A stretch of 64,000 bases of DNA from NCBI RefSeq assembly GCF_001421785.1, contig NZ_LMLB01000017.1:85451-149450 (forward strand). Direction: 5' to 3'. How positions within the stretch are numbered: the first letter of the stretch is position 1; every line of letters begins with the position of its first letter. This stretch comes from Sphingomonas sp. Leaf33 (GTDB taxonomy: Bacteria > Pseudomonadota > Alphaproteobacteria > Sphingomonadales > Sphingomonadaceae). The translations under genes and the position numbers were made by a program. The notes under the pieces were generated by a model that saw nothing but the letters and a program-made list of their open reading frames with translations, did no database searches and was not told the origin of the DNA. Positions 46,158 to 55,283 of the stretch are shown here, piece by piece.

Positions 46158-47678
46158 TCAGGCGCCGATCTTGAAGTCCAGGAACGACGGGATCGGACCG
46201 TTCCAGCCGACATCGGGCCCATCGTCATAGCCATCGCGACCACGCCGGCGATCGTCGCGGCGCGGTGCACGGTCGTTGCGGGCGGACCGGTCGTCGCGGA
46301 AGTTCCGCTCCTCGCGGGCCGGGCGCTCTTCGCGGACCGGGCGCGCTTCGCGGGCCGGGTGCTCGTCGCGGACCGGGCGCTCGTCACGGGCCGTGCGTTC
46401 CTCGCGAGCAGGCCGGTCGTCGCGGGTCGGGCGAGCTTCGCGCGGGGCCCGATCTTCGCGGGGCGCTTCGACGACGCTCTCGTCGCGCTCGCCGCCACCG
46501 CGACGTACCCGCCGTGGGCGCTCCTCGCGCTGCGGTGTGTCCTGCACAGGACGGCTCGTCTCGACCGCAACCTCTTCGCGCGGGATCGTCTGGCCGGTCA
46601 GCTTCTCGATATTCTCGATATTCTCGGCATCGTCGGGCGTGACGAAGGTGTAGGCGGTGCCCGTCGCGCCCGCGCGGCCGGTGCGGCCGATACGGTGGAC
46701 ATAGTCGTCCGGGTGCCACGGCGCGTCGAAATTGTAGACGTGGCTGACGCCCTTGATGTCTAGGCCGCGCGCGGCGACGTCGCTGGCGACCAGGATATTG
46801 ATCTCGCCCGACTTGAACAGCGCCAGTTCGGCGAGCCGCTGCGGCTGTTCCATGTCGCCATGGATCTCGCCCGACTTGAAGCCGTAGCGGCGCAGCGACT
46901 TGTTGAGCTCACGCACCGTCGTCTTGCGGTTGCAGAAGATGATCGCGGTCTGGATGTTGTCGCGCGTCAGCAGCGTGCGCAGCACGTCGCGCTTGCGGTC
47001 CGACTTCACCGGGACCAGCCGCTGGGTGATGTTGAGGTTGGTCGATGCCGGGCGCGACACCTCGATCTGCTTGGGGTTGGTCAGGAAACGGTCGGCCAGC
47101 TTCTTGATCGGCGGCGGCATGGTGGCCGAGAACAGTAGCGTCTGCCGCGTCTTGGGCAGCTTGGTGCAGATTTCCTCGATATCGGGGATGAACCCCATGT
47201 CGAGCATCCGGTCCGCCTCGTCGATGACCAGCAGCTCGCAGCCCGTCAGCAGGATCTTGCCGCGCTGGAACAGGTCCATCAGCCGGCCTGGCGTCGCGAT
47301 GAGGACGTCGACGCCCTTTTCCAGCGCCTTGACCTGATCGCCCATCTGCACGCCGCCGATCAGCAGCGCCATGCTCAGCTTGTGGTTGACGCCGTACTTC
47401 TCGAAATTCTCGGCGACCTGCGCGGCGAGTTCGCGCGTCGGCTCCAGGATCAGGCTGCGCGGCATCCGCGCGCGGCTGCGACCCTGCGCCAGGATGTCGA
47501 TCATCGGCAGCACGAAGCTGGCCGTCTTGCCCGTGCCCGTCTGGGCGATGCCGATCAGGTCGCGCATCATCAGCACGCTCGGGATCGCGGCGGCCTGGAT
47601 CGGCGTCGGTACGCTGTAGCCTGACGCTTCGACAGCGCTCAGCAGTTCGTCAGACAGGCCGAGGTCGGCAAAGTTCAT
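46158..47678 (-). CDS. DEAD-box RNA helicase (RhlE-like)
   Basis: This is a 506-aa ATP-dependent RNA helicase. Motif I AQTGTGKT, motif II DEAD (VIDEADRML), motif III SAT and motif VI HRIGRTGRAG are all intact. After residue 370 the C-terminal tail is a low-complexity region of Arg/Asp/Glu repeats (REERPAR-type), typical of RhlE-like helicases and likely to bind RNA. It probably acts in ribosome assembly or RNA turnover. The repetitive tail DNA is coding, not a CRISPR or mobile repeat. Confidence 0.95.
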   Translation of the reverse strand: MNFADLGLSDELLSAVEASGYSVPTPIQAAAIPSVLMMRDLIGIAQTGTGKTASFVLPMIDILAQGRSRARMPRSLILEPTRELAAQVAENFEKYGVNHKLSMALLIGGVQMGDQVKALEKGVDVLIATPGRLMDLFQRGKILLTGCELLVIDEADRMLDMGFIPDIEEICTKLPKTRQTLLFSATMPPPIKKLADRFLTNPKQIEVSRPASTNLNITQRLVPVKSDRKRDVLRTLLTRDNIQTAIIFCNRKTTVRELNKSLRRYGFKSGEIHGDMEQPQRLAELALFKSGEINILVASDVAARGLDIKGVSHVYNFDAPWHPDDYVHRIGRTGRAGATGTAYTFVTPDDAENIENIEKLTGQTIPREEVAVETSRPVQDTPQREERPRRVRRGGGERDESVVEAPREDRAPREARPTRDDRPAREERTARDERPVRDEHPAREARPVREERPAREERNFRDDRSARNDRAPRRDDRRRGRDGYDDGPDVGWNGPIPSFLDFKIGA

Positions 47679-47765
47679 GCAGATGTCCGGATAGGGGGCG
47701 ACAGGAAACAGTCCCGGCGCAGATATTCCGCCACGCGCTCGCGGATCGGGCGGTAAAAGTCAAGA

Positions 47766-48251
47766 TCAGCGCTTGGCGATCAGCGTCCGGAAACCCTTGA
47801 TCCGACATTCCGCGCCCGAACGTGACCGAAACGCATCACGCCCGGCGCACGCCCGGCCGTCCGGTGTCATGCGGACATAGAAGCCGGCGTAAAAATCCAG
47901 TGCCCGACAATCGCTGTCCAGCCGCGCGCGCAACCGGCGCCCGCCGTTCAGGATCAGGTCGACGCTGTCCTCGCTCGGCAGGGACGCGGCGGCGATGTCG
48001 ATCAGGGGGACGCATTTGTCCGCCTTCTTCTCCGTCCAGCGGGTCTGCTGCGGCGTGCTGGCCAGAGCGGTCGCGGCACCCGGGCGCGCCGACAGGCGGG
48101 GTACGCGGATGACCATGCGCTGCTGGATGGTCACTGTCGTCATCGACACGCCGCCCCCGGCACGCGCGACCGGGCGCTGCTGCGCCTGTGCGGTCAGCAC
48201 GGGCAGCAGGATCGCCGCGGCGAGAAAGGGCAGGCGGGACAGCGGAATCAC
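47766..48251 (-). CDS. Exported hypothetical protein
   Basis: This is a protein of about 161 aa with a signal peptide (LPFLAAAILLPVLTAQAQ). The mature part contains four cysteines near its C-terminal half (KCVPLID, DCRALDF, ACAGRD, ECRIKGF) that may form disulfides. The frame opens at 48389, but the GTG at 48251 places the signal peptide correctly. I recognise no family. Confidence 0.6.
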   Translation of the reverse strand: MIPLSRLPFLAAAILLPVLTAQAQQRPVARAGGGVSMTTVTIQQRMVIRVPRLSARPGAATALASTPQQTRWTEKKADKCVPLIDIAAASLPSEDSVDLILNGGRRLRARLDSDCRALDFYAGFYVRMTPDGRACAGRDAFRSRSGAECRIKGFRTLIAKR

Positions 48252-48429
48252 GACAGGCGGCGGATGACCCAGAATCGTTGAACCGCCGATGAATTGGCGG
48301 GGAGGGAGCGGACGATAGCGTGCACGCCCGACCGTACAAGCCCCGCGCGGCGGGGGTGGCGCGGCTTGCGTCGACCGTGGGCGCTCCATAAGCTGGCGTG
48401 GCCCGCTTCACGGGCGGAGAACGACAGAT

Positions 48430-48990
48430 ATGCGCAGTGCCGTCATCCGAACCGATCGCTACGCGCGCGGGTCGATCGTCTTCCACTGGACGATCGCTGT
48501 CGCCATTCTGCTGAACTTGGCGATCGGCATCGGCCACGACGCGATGCCGCGCGGATGGGGCGTGATGCCGCTGCACAAGTCGCTGGGGATCACCGTGCTG
48601 GTGCTGACACTGGCGCGGCTCGCCTGGCGCCTGGTCCACCGTCCGCCGCCGCTGCACCCGGACATGCCGGTGTGGGAGCGGCTTGCGGCCAATGCCTCGC
48701 ACTGGGCGCTCTATGCTTTCTCCATCCTGGTCCCGCTGACCGGCTGGGCGATGGTGTCAGGCGGCGAAGTCCGGCGCCCGCTCGACTGGTTCGGCCTGTT
48801 CCCGATACCCTATCTGCCGGTGTCGCAGGCGACCGCGGGCGCGGCACACGAGGGACATGAGGTCCTCGGCTATGCGCTGCTCGCGCTTGTCGTGCTGCAT
48901 ACGCTGGCTGCGCTGCGCCACCACCTGATCCTGCGCGACTCGACCCTGGTGCGGATGCTGCCGATCCTGCGGGCGCCGACGCCCCGGTGA
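48430..48990 (+). CDS. Cytochrome b561
   Basis: This is a 186-aa diheme membrane cytochrome of the bacterial cytochrome b561 (B_561/NiFe-hydrogenase b-type) family with four helices. Candidate heme ligands are H19 in VFHWTI, the histidine in PLHKSLG, and the histidines in HEGHEVLGY and LHTLAALRHH. It probably carries electrons from quinol in the inner membrane; the electron acceptor is unknown. It ends about 90 nt before the promoter of the sRNA candidate. Confidence 0.92.
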   Translation: MRSAVIRTDRYARGSIVFHWTIAVAILLNLAIGIGHDAMPRGWGVMPLHKSLGITVLVLTLARLAWRLVHRPPPLHPDMPVWERLAANASHWALYAFSILVPLTGWAMVSGGEVRRPLDWFGLFPIPYLPVSQATAGAAHEGHEVLGYALLALVVLHTLAALRHHLILRDSTLVRMLPILRAPTPR

Positions 48991-49049
48991 GCGCCAGCCC
49001 TCCGGAAATCTTTTTTATAAGCCGCTGAAAACGCGACAAAAATCTATCC

Positions 49050-49078
49050 TTGAAAGCCGATTGCACTCGACCTACATT
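49050..49078 (+). promoter_or_regulatory. Promoter of the sRNA candidate
   Basis: TTGAAA (49050-49055) and TACATT (49073-49078) are spaced by exactly 17 bp, a good sigma-70-type promoter. No protein gene begins downstream on this strand before the terminator at 49190. Confidence 0.7.
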
Positions 49079-49084
49079 GTGTTG

Positions 49085-49190
49085 GCAAGGCTTCGTGTCC
49101 CCCCTTTCGCGGGGCTTTGCGGCACGCCTTCGGGTGTGTCTCCTCCCTGAACCTTGGCCACTCCGGAGCTTGCTCCGGGGTGGTTTTTTT
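49085..49190 (+). ncRNA. Candidate small RNA with CUCCUCCC motif
   Basis: This is a transcript of about 106 nt, predicted from a 17-bp-spaced promoter and a strong terminator with nothing coding between. Possible stems are CCCC...GGGG around 49099-49114 and CACGCC-TTC-GGGTGTG just after. These are followed by an unpaired stretch containing CTCCTCCC, which can pair with Shine-Dalgarno sequences, and then the terminator stem. CUCCUCCC-bearing sRNAs are known in other alphaproteobacteria. The exact start, the fold and the targets are inferred. No family is assigned. Confidence 0.65.
49158..49190 (+). terminator. Rho-independent terminator of the sRNA candidate
   Basis: A 12-bp stem (CCACTCCGGAGC / GCTCCGGGGTGG, one G-U pair) is followed by seven T residues on the plus strand. 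The T-tract touches the stop codon of the convergent N-formylglutamate amidohydrolase gene. Confidence 0.85.
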
Positions 49191-50028
49191 ATTCTGCGGC
49201 CAGGGCGTCCGGCAGAGCCTCGTCGGTCAGTGCGTCGATGACATCGCGGACGAACTTGGAGACCGCGTCGAATCGACCACCCGGCGCATCGCGCGCGTCG
49301 TCAAGATACAGCGCGCGATCGACCTCGAGCTGCAAGGCATGGATACCGCGCGCCGGGGCGCCGTGCCGCTCCAGGATATGGCCACCGGCATAAGGGGTGT
49401 TGAGCGCGCACCTGAAGCCGCTGCGGCGGGCGCAGCCTTCGACCCGCCCGACGAAGCGCGCTGCCGCCGTCCGCCCGAACCGATCGCCGATCACAATGCC
49501 GGGCGGCGCCGCACCGGGCAGCGACGGCATCGAATGCACGTCGAGCAGGATCGCGATCCCGAACCGCAAGCGCGCCGCCGCGATCGCATCGGCGAGTGCC
49601 GCATGATAGGGGCGGTGGTCCTGCGCGATCCGTGCGGCGACCGCATCGGCGCTCCACGGTTCCGACCAGATCTCGGTCCCCGCCGCCGCGCGCCGGGGAA
49701 TCAGGCCCAGGCCGCCGCGCACGCGGGTCGACAGCTGCGGCATCCCGTACCGCGCGGCACCCAGGTCGACGCGCGGATCGCGATCCCGCTCGCCACGGTT
49801 CAGGTCGATCCACGCGCGCGGCCGCCGGGCGAGAACCGCGACCTCGTCCACCCGCGCCGCCAGCGCCAGCGTATCGACGTGGCGATCCTCCAGCGGGCGC
49901 AACTGTTCCAGCGGCACCCGTGCCCGCGCGATCAGCGCCTGGGGGTAGTCGCGGCCGGCGTGCGGCACCGACAGCACGACCGGGCTGGTCGGAAGGGCAG
50001 GGCCGATGCGGTCGAAACTGGGGCTCAC
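49189..50028 (-). CDS. N-formylglutamate amidohydrolase
   Basis: This is a protein of about 279 aa of the N-formylglutamate amidohydrolase (HutG-like) family. Conserved metal-site segments are SVPHAGRDYP, EDRHVD and LLDVHSMPS. It would deformylate N-formylglutamate in histidine breakdown, or act on related formylated amino acids. The frame stays open to 50493 only because it runs antisense through cpdR; the GTG at 50028 is the sensible start. It is divergent from cpdR, an arrangement I recall from other alphaproteobacteria. Confidence 0.85.
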   Translation of the reverse strand: MSPSFDRIGPALPTSPVVLSVPHAGRDYPQALIARARVPLEQLRPLEDRHVDTLALAARVDEVAVLARRPRAWIDLNRGERDRDPRVDLGAARYGMPQLSTRVRGGLGLIPRRAAAGTEIWSEPWSADAVAARIAQDHRPYHAALADAIAAARLRFGIAILLDVHSMPSLPGAAPPGIVIGDRFGRTAAARFVGRVEGCARRSGFRCALNTPYAGGHILERHGAPARGIHALQLEVDRALYLDDARDAPGGRFDAVSKFVRDVIDALTDEALPDALAAE

Positions 50029-50181
50029 GGGGCGGACGCTAGGCGCAGCGCCGGCGGAGAACAATCGTTGCGACGAACCGCGCGGCGAAACCGGCGCGCT
50101 CCGTCTGGAATTTCTTAAAGCCTTGGCAGATAGAGGGAGGCGACGGGCCGGCGGTGTTCGCCACGGCGTGAGGGTGTTTCG

Positions 50182-50559
50182 ATGATACGGATTCTGCTGG
50201 CCGAGGACGACGACGTGATGCGCGAGTATCTGACGCGCGCGCTCGAACGCTCGGGCTACGGCGTGACCGCGGTCGATCGCGGCACCGCGGCGCTGCCGCT
50301 GCTGGAGGCAGAAGCATACGATCTGCTGCTGACCGACATCGTCATGCCCGAGATGGACGGGATCGAGCTTGCCCAGCGCTGTGCCGACATCGCGCCGGAC
50401 ACGCGGGTGATGTTCATCACCGGGTTCGCCGCCGTGACGCTGAAGGCCGGCAAGGCGATGCCGCAGGCCCGCGTCCTGTCCAAGCCCTTCCACCTGCGCG
50501 ACCTGGTCCTGGAAGTCGATCGCATGTTCGAGGTCGGCAGCGCTAGCGGTCAGGTCTGA
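50182..50559 (+). CDS. cpdR: CpdR-type single-domain response regulator
   Basis: This is a 125-aa receiver domain without an output domain. The acidic pocket (E8, D9), the phospho-acceptor D52, the switch Thr80 in FITGFA and K101 in LSKPFHLRDLV are all present. The sequence closely resembles Caulobacter CpdR, which, when unphosphorylated, localises ClpXP and primes substrate degradation during the cell cycle. The same role is expected here. The C-terminus is short. Confidence 0.93.
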   Translation: MIRILLAEDDDVMREYLTRALERSGYGVTAVDRGTAALPLLEAEAYDLLLTDIVMPEMDGIELAQRCADIAPDTRVMFITGFAAVTLKAGKAMPQARVLSKPFHLRDLVLEVDRMFEVGSASGQV

Positions 50560-50629
50560 ATTTTATCGCCGAAGCCGCTTGCACCGATCCGATTCGGCAG
50601 CTAGGAGCGCGCTTCCCGCAAGGGCAAGT

Positions 50630-50704
50630 GGGCGTGTAGCTCAGTGGTAGAGCACTGTGTTGACATCGCAGGGGTCGCAAGTTCAATCCTTGCCACGCCC
50701 ACCA
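50630..50704 (+). tRNA. tRNA-Val (GAC)
   Basis: A full cloverleaf can be drawn. The acceptor arms are GGGCGTG and CACGCCC, the D-arm is GCTCAGTGGTAGAGC, the anticodon stem CTGTG/CGCAG carries the loop TTGACAT (anticodon GAC, valine), and the T-arm is GCAAGTTCAATCCTTGC. Discriminator A and an encoded CCA follow. Confidence 0.97.
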
Positions 50705-50706
50705 TT

Positions 50707-50743
50707 AAAAAGCCCGCCAGGTCAGCGACTTGGCGGGCTTTTT
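50707..50743. terminator. Bidirectional terminator between tRNA-Val and the efflux operon
   Basis: A nearly perfect stem, AAAAAGCCCGCCA...TGGCGGGCTTTTT, lies directly after the tRNA. Its T-runs on both strands suit it to end both the tRNA transcript and the czcCA-like operon coming from the right. Confidence 0.92.
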
Positions 50744-50826
50744 CATGTGTGATGCGGGATGTGTCGGGTCCGATCCACGCCAAGGTCCAAATCCAATCGC
50801 GACGTCCGGCCTGACGGGTTCCGGCT

Positions 50827-53800
50827 TTACGCGTCGCTCGACCAGCGGCGCTGGATCCAGCCGTAGAGGCTCGGCAGCAACAGCAATGTCAGGATGGTCG
50901 AGGTGATGATGCCGCCGATGACGACGGTGGCGAGCGGGCGCTGCACTTCGGCGCCGGCGCCGGTCGCGATGGCCATCGGGATGAAGCCGACCGAAGCGAC
51001 GAGCGCGGTGGACAGCACGGGGCGCAAGCGATCGTGCGCGCCCTGCCGGATCGCGTCGGCGATGGGCAGCGGATCGCCCTCGCGGCCGTCGCGCAGGGCG
51101 TTGATATGGTCGATCAGGACCAGCCCGTTGAGCATCGCGATGCCCGACAGCGCGATGAAGCCGATCGCGGCGGTGATCGAAAAGGGCATTCCGCGCAGCC
51201 ACAGCGCCAGGACGCCGCCGGTCACCGCGAACGGAATGCCGGTATAGACGATCGCCGCTTCTCGCACGCTGCCGAGCGCTGCGTAGACGAGCGCGAAAAT
51301 GAGGATCAGCGCGGCGGGAACGACGATCGACAGCCGCTTCTGCGCCGCTTCCAGCTGGTGATACTGGCCACCGAATTCGACGCGGTATCCCGCCGGCAGC
51401 TTGAGCTGGCCGTCGAGCGCGGCCTTGGCCCCCTGCACATAGCCTTCGAGGTCGCTGGTCGACAGGTTGACCATCAGCGCGGCGCGGCGGTTGGTATCGT
51501 CGTGCAGGATCGGTTCGACGATCCGCGTCTCGCGCAACCGTGCGACGCGCGACAGCGGCACCATGCCGTATTCGCCGACGCGCAAGGGGAGCGCGAGGAT
51601 CGCGGCCGGGTCGGCGCGCAGGTCGTCGGGCATCCGGATGACGATCGCGTGGCGCGCGGGGCCGTGCGGAATGAAGCCGACCTCGGCGCCGGCCAGCGCA
51701 TCGCGTACTGCATCGTTCACGGCCTGCGTGCCGAGCCCCAGGCGCAGCAGGGCGGCATGATCGACCTCGACGACGATGCTCCTGGGCCGGCCCGAGGTTT
51801 CGAATTCGACGCCTTCGGTGCTGGGCAGCCTCTGGAGGATCGCCTTGGCCCTGGCCGCGGCCTTTTCCAGCGTGTCGTAATCGTCGCCGAAGATCTTGAC
51901 CGACACATCGGCGCGCACGCCCTCCAGCATCTCGTTGAAGCGCATCTCGATCGGCTGGGCGAATTCGAAATTCTGGCTCTTGTAGACACGCTGCGCCACC
52001 CGCTCGATGCCGGCGATCAGTTCGTCCTTGGTCGTCGGCAACCCGTCGCCGGTCGGCCAGTCCTTCATCGGCGCGTAGAAGATATAGAGGTCGTTCTGCT
52101 CGGGCGGCATCGGATCGGTCGCGACTTCGCTGGTGCCGATGCGCGAGAAAGTGTGCGTGACCTGCGGATAGGCCCGGCGGATCGCGACCTCGGTCTTCTG
52201 CTCGATCGCGAGGCTTTGCTCCAGCGACATGCCGACCGGGCGATAGACCATCGCGGTGATCGCGCCTTCGTCGAGCTGGGGCGTGAACTGCGACCCCAGC
52301 GTCTTGAAGACCAGGAACGCCGCGACCAGCAGCGCCAGCGCACCGACCGTGAGCAGCGCGGGATGGCGGACCGCCCGGTCGAGCGCGGGGGTATAGACGC
52401 GCTCCGCCAGGCCGACGAAGCCGGTGCGGCGATCCTCGTCCGCCGCACCCGCCGGCGCGCGCAGCAGCCACGCGGACAGCGCCGGGACGATGGTGAAGGT
52501 CCAGAGAAGGCCCGCGACGATCGCCAGCATCACCGCCTGTGCCATCGGCTGGAACAGCTTGCCCTCGACGCCGCCCAGGCTCAGGACCGGGACATAGACC
52601 AGGGCGATGATCGCGATGCCGAACCTCGTCGGGCGCGCGACCATCCGCGCGGCATCGGTGACGACCCCACGCCGTTCCTCCGCGGTCAGTGCGGCGCCCT
52701 TCTCGCGCGTGCGGACGCCCAGCAGGCGCAGGCTGTTCTCGACCACCACGATCGCGCCGTCGACGATCAGCCCGAAGTCCAGCGCGCCCAGGCTCATCAG
52801 GTTTCCGGACAAGCCGATGACGTGCATCCCCGAGACGGTGACCAGGAAGGCGAGCGGGATGACCAGCGCGACGATCAGCGCCGCCCGCCAGTTGCCCATG
52901 ACGAGCAACAGGACGAGCGCGACCAGCAGCGCGCCTTCGCCCAGATTGTGCTCGACCGTCGATATGGTCCGGTCGACCAGGTCGGCGCGACTGTACTGGC
53001 GGTCGATCACCATGCCCTTGGGCAATGCCGACGCGATTCCCGGCAGCGCACCTTCGACCGCGACCGCGGTGGCACGACTGTTCTGGCCGACGAGCATCAT
53101 GACCGTGCCGAGCACCGTTTCGTGCCCGTTCTGCGTCGCGGCACCCTGGCGCGGGGCGGCGCCGATGACGACATTCGCCAGGTCGCGGACCTGAAGCGGC
53201 AGGACGCCGCCGGCGAACTTGACCGGGATGTCGCCGATCTGCGTCGCGTTCAGCACGCGCGCGTCGGTGCGTACGGTGAAGCGTTCGGGGCCGCGGCGGA
53301 TGCTGCCGCCCCCGGCATTCTCGACGTTCTTCGCGACCGCCGCGGCCAGCTCGCCCGCGGTCACGCCGTGCATCGTCAGCCGTACCGGATCGGGTTCGAC
53401 GACGAACTGTTCCTCCAGCCCGCCGTTCGAATTGACGTCGGCGACGCCGGGTACGGCGCGCAGCATCGGGCGGACGGCATATTCCTGCGCCTCGTACAGC
53501 TCCATCAGCTGGCGCTGCGCATCCATGCCGCGCGGCGGGCGCTGCCATTCGAGCGTGTAGTAAAAGATTTCGCCGAGCCCCGTGGTGATCGGGGCGAGCT
53601 GCGGCGTGCTGCCGGGGGGCAACTGGCCCTGCACCGCGGTCAGCCGTTCGGTGACGAGCTGCCGCGCCTTCAGCTGGTCGGTGCCGTCCTTGTAGAGCAA
53701 GGTGACCTGGCTGAGGCCCGTTTTGGTCAGCGAGCGCGTCTGGTCGAGGCCGGGCTGGCCGCCCATCGCACGCTCGATCGGTTGGGTGACCAGCCGTTCG

Positions 53801-53979
53801 ATCTCCTCGGGCGCCAGCGCGGGCACCTGCGTGTTGATCTGGACCTGTACGCCGGTGATGTCGGGGATCGCGTCGATCTGCAGGCTGGCGAACGACCACA
53901 GGCCGATGGCCGCGACCAGCGCGGTGACCAGCGCCACCGCGAGGCGGTGGTGCGTCACGTACGTCAGCCAGCGGTTCAT
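50827..53979 (-). CDS. Heavy-metal efflux RND pump (CzcA type)
   Basis: This is a 1050-aa inner-membrane RND transporter with 12 helices and large periplasmic loops. The helix-4 signature DFGLIVDGAIVVVEN has the Asp/Asp/Glu pattern of CzcA-like pumps for Zn, Co, Cd or Ni, not the CusA (Cu/Ag) pattern. It exports divalent metals using the proton gradient. The ATG at 53979 overlaps the upstream gene's stop by 4 bp (ATGA). The frame reads further upstream to 54186 only as a shadow of that gene. A CzcB adaptor gene, usually present between the two, is missing. Confidence 0.95.
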   Translation of the reverse strand: MNRWLTYVTHHRLAVALVTALVAAIGLWSFASLQIDAIPDITGVQVQINTQVPALAPEEIERLVTQPIERAMGGQPGLDQTRSLTKTGLSQVTLLYKDGTDQLKARQLVTERLTAVQGQLPPGSTPQLAPITTGLGEIFYYTLEWQRPPRGMDAQRQLMELYEAQEYAVRPMLRAVPGVADVNSNGGLEEQFVVEPDPVRLTMHGVTAGELAAAVAKNVENAGGGSIRRGPERFTVRTDARVLNATQIGDIPVKFAGGVLPLQVRDLANVVIGAAPRQGAATQNGHETVLGTVMMLVGQNSRATAVAVEGALPGIASALPKGMVIDRQYSRADLVDRTISTVEHNLGEGALLVALVLLLVMGNWRAALIVALVIPLAFLVTVSGMHVIGLSGNLMSLGALDFGLIVDGAIVVVENSLRLLGVRTREKGAALTAEERRGVVTDAARMVARPTRFGIAIIALVYVPVLSLGGVEGKLFQPMAQAVMLAIVAGLLWTFTIVPALSAWLLRAPAGAADEDRRTGFVGLAERVYTPALDRAVRHPALLTVGALALLVAAFLVFKTLGSQFTPQLDEGAITAMVYRPVGMSLEQSLAIEQKTEVAIRRAYPQVTHTFSRIGTSEVATDPMPPEQNDLYIFYAPMKDWPTGDGLPTTKDELIAGIERVAQRVYKSQNFEFAQPIEMRFNEMLEGVRADVSVKIFGDDYDTLEKAAARAKAILQRLPSTEGVEFETSGRPRSIVVEVDHAALLRLGLGTQAVNDAVRDALAGAEVGFIPHGPARHAIVIRMPDDLRADPAAILALPLRVGEYGMVPLSRVARLRETRIVEPILHDDTNRRAALMVNLSTSDLEGYVQGAKAALDGQLKLPAGYRVEFGGQYHQLEAAQKRLSIVVPAALILIFALVYAALGSVREAAIVYTGIPFAVTGGVLALWLRGMPFSITAAIGFIALSGIAMLNGLVLIDHINALRDGREGDPLPIADAIRQGAHDRLRPVLSTALVASVGFIPMAIATGAGAEVQRPLATVVIGGIITSTILTLLLLPSLYGWIQRRWSSDA

Positions 53980-55226
53980 CGGGCGAGCGGCAGGCCGCCG
54001 TTGAGTGCGCGCAGCTGCAACAGCGCCTCCAGCGCTTCGCGCCGCGTGTCGAGCGTCGCATTGACCGCCGCGACATAGCTTTGCTGGAGCTGGGTGTAGG
54101 TGGTCAGCGGAATGGCCCCCAGGCGATAGTTGCGGTCGGCATCGGCCGCCGCCTCCGCAAAGCGCTTGGGCGTATCCTCCGCCCATTTGGTCAGCGCGGT
54201 GCGCTTCGCATCATATTGCGCGGCCTTGTCGAAGACGTCGCGCGTGATGCGGCGCTCGGCATTGATCAGCGTCGCGTTCGCCTGCGCCTGCTTGCCCTGT
54301 TCGGCCGCCACGTCGCCGGCCTGACGGTTCCACAGCGGCAGCGTCGTCGACAGGCGCACGCCGTAGTTCGTCTCGCGGATGTCGGACCGGGCGCGATCGT
54401 AATAGGGCCCGACGCTAACGGTCGGCAGGCGTGCCTTGCGTGCCAGGTCGACGCGCAGCCCCTGCTGCTCGAACTGCGCCCGCAGCGCCTTCAGCTCGAA
54501 GTTGTTCTCCGCCGCCCGCGCGGCCAGCACCGGTTCCGCCGGAAGCGCGGGCAGCGTCATGTCGGGCCGGATGATGCGGATGCGAGCCGCAAAGGGCGCA
54601 CCGCGCACCTGGTTGAGTTCGTAGAGGATCGAATTGGCGTCGGCGTCGGCAGTGGCCGCGGTCCGTTCGGCGTCGATCGCGCTGGCCACCAGCGAAGCCG
54701 CCTCCAGCTGCGGGGACGGACCGGCCGGATCGCGCGCGACGATCACGCGCGCCAGGGTGCGCATACGGTTCGCGACCTCGCGCGCGGCGGCAGCCTTTTC
54801 GTCGGCGGCGAACAATCCGTAGCCGAGCGAGCGGGCACGCGCGACCAGTGTCGCATCGAATTGTTGCAGGCCCAGCCGCGCCAGCGCGACCTGACGCTCC
54901 GCGATCGCCCGGCGCAGCGCGATGCGGCCGCCGAATTCGATCGGCTGGACGACCGAGGCGGCATAGGTCAGCCCTTCGCCGACGACGGCGCCACTGACGG
55001 TATCCTGCGCCCGGCGCTGGCCGAATTCGACCTCCACCGTCGGATCGGCCCAGCGCCCGGCGGCGTCGCGCTCGACGCCGGCAGTCTCGATCTGGCGCTG
55101 GTAGAACTGCCGCTCGGGATTGCCCGCCACGACCTCCTGCGCCAGCGCATCGAGCGAGATGGCGCGCGACTGGGCCATGGCGGGCGAGGTGGCGACCATC
55201 AGGCAGGCGAATGTCAGCCGACGCAT
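53976..55226 (-). CDS. Outer-membrane efflux protein (CzcC/TolC type)
   Basis: This is a 416-aa TolC-family outer-membrane factor with a signal peptide (MRRLTFACLMVATSPAMAQ). Two repeats of long helices and short beta hairpins are suggested by alternating Ala/Arg/Glu-rich and polar segments (for example AERQVALARLGLQQFDATL). It opens a channel through the outer membrane for the RND pump encoded next, with a 4-bp ATGA overlap. GGAG lies 6 nt before the ATG at 55226. It is divergent from a response regulator gene. Confidence 0.93.
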   Translation of the reverse strand: MRRLTFACLMVATSPAMAQSRAISLDALAQEVVAGNPERQFYQRQIETAGVERDAAGRWADPTVEVEFGQRRAQDTVSGAVVGEGLTYAASVVQPIEFGGRIALRRAIAERQVALARLGLQQFDATLVARARSLGYGLFAADEKAAAAREVANRMRTLARVIVARDPAGPSPQLEAASLVASAIDAERTAATADADANSILYELNQVRGAPFAARIRIIRPDMTLPALPAEPVLAARAAENNFELKALRAQFEQQGLRVDLARKARLPTVSVGPYYDRARSDIRETNYGVRLSTTLPLWNRQAGDVAAEQGKQAQANATLINAERRITRDVFDKAAQYDAKRTALTKWAEDTPKRFAEAAADADRNYRLGAIPLTTYTQLQQSYVAAVNATLDTRREALEALLQLRALNGGLPLAR

Positions 55227-55283
55227 CGAAAACTCCGAACGGTATGAGAGGCGCGGCGTACGGCGCACCGTCGCCAGCGTCGA

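Noticed and set aside
46270..46560. Short repeats in the helicase gene that could suggest a CRISPR array
   Set aside because: They are imperfect in-frame Arg/Asp/Glu codon repeats in the helicase tail with no unique spacers.
50029..50493. N-terminal extension of the N-formylglutamate amidohydrolase frame
   Set aside because: It would be antisense to cpdR, adds sequence not found in the family, and a GTG at 50028 is available.
51034..54078. 1014-codon frame antisense to the CzcA-type gene
   Set aside because: It has the same codon-bias cause; its translation is low-complexity Arg/Asp/His-rich.
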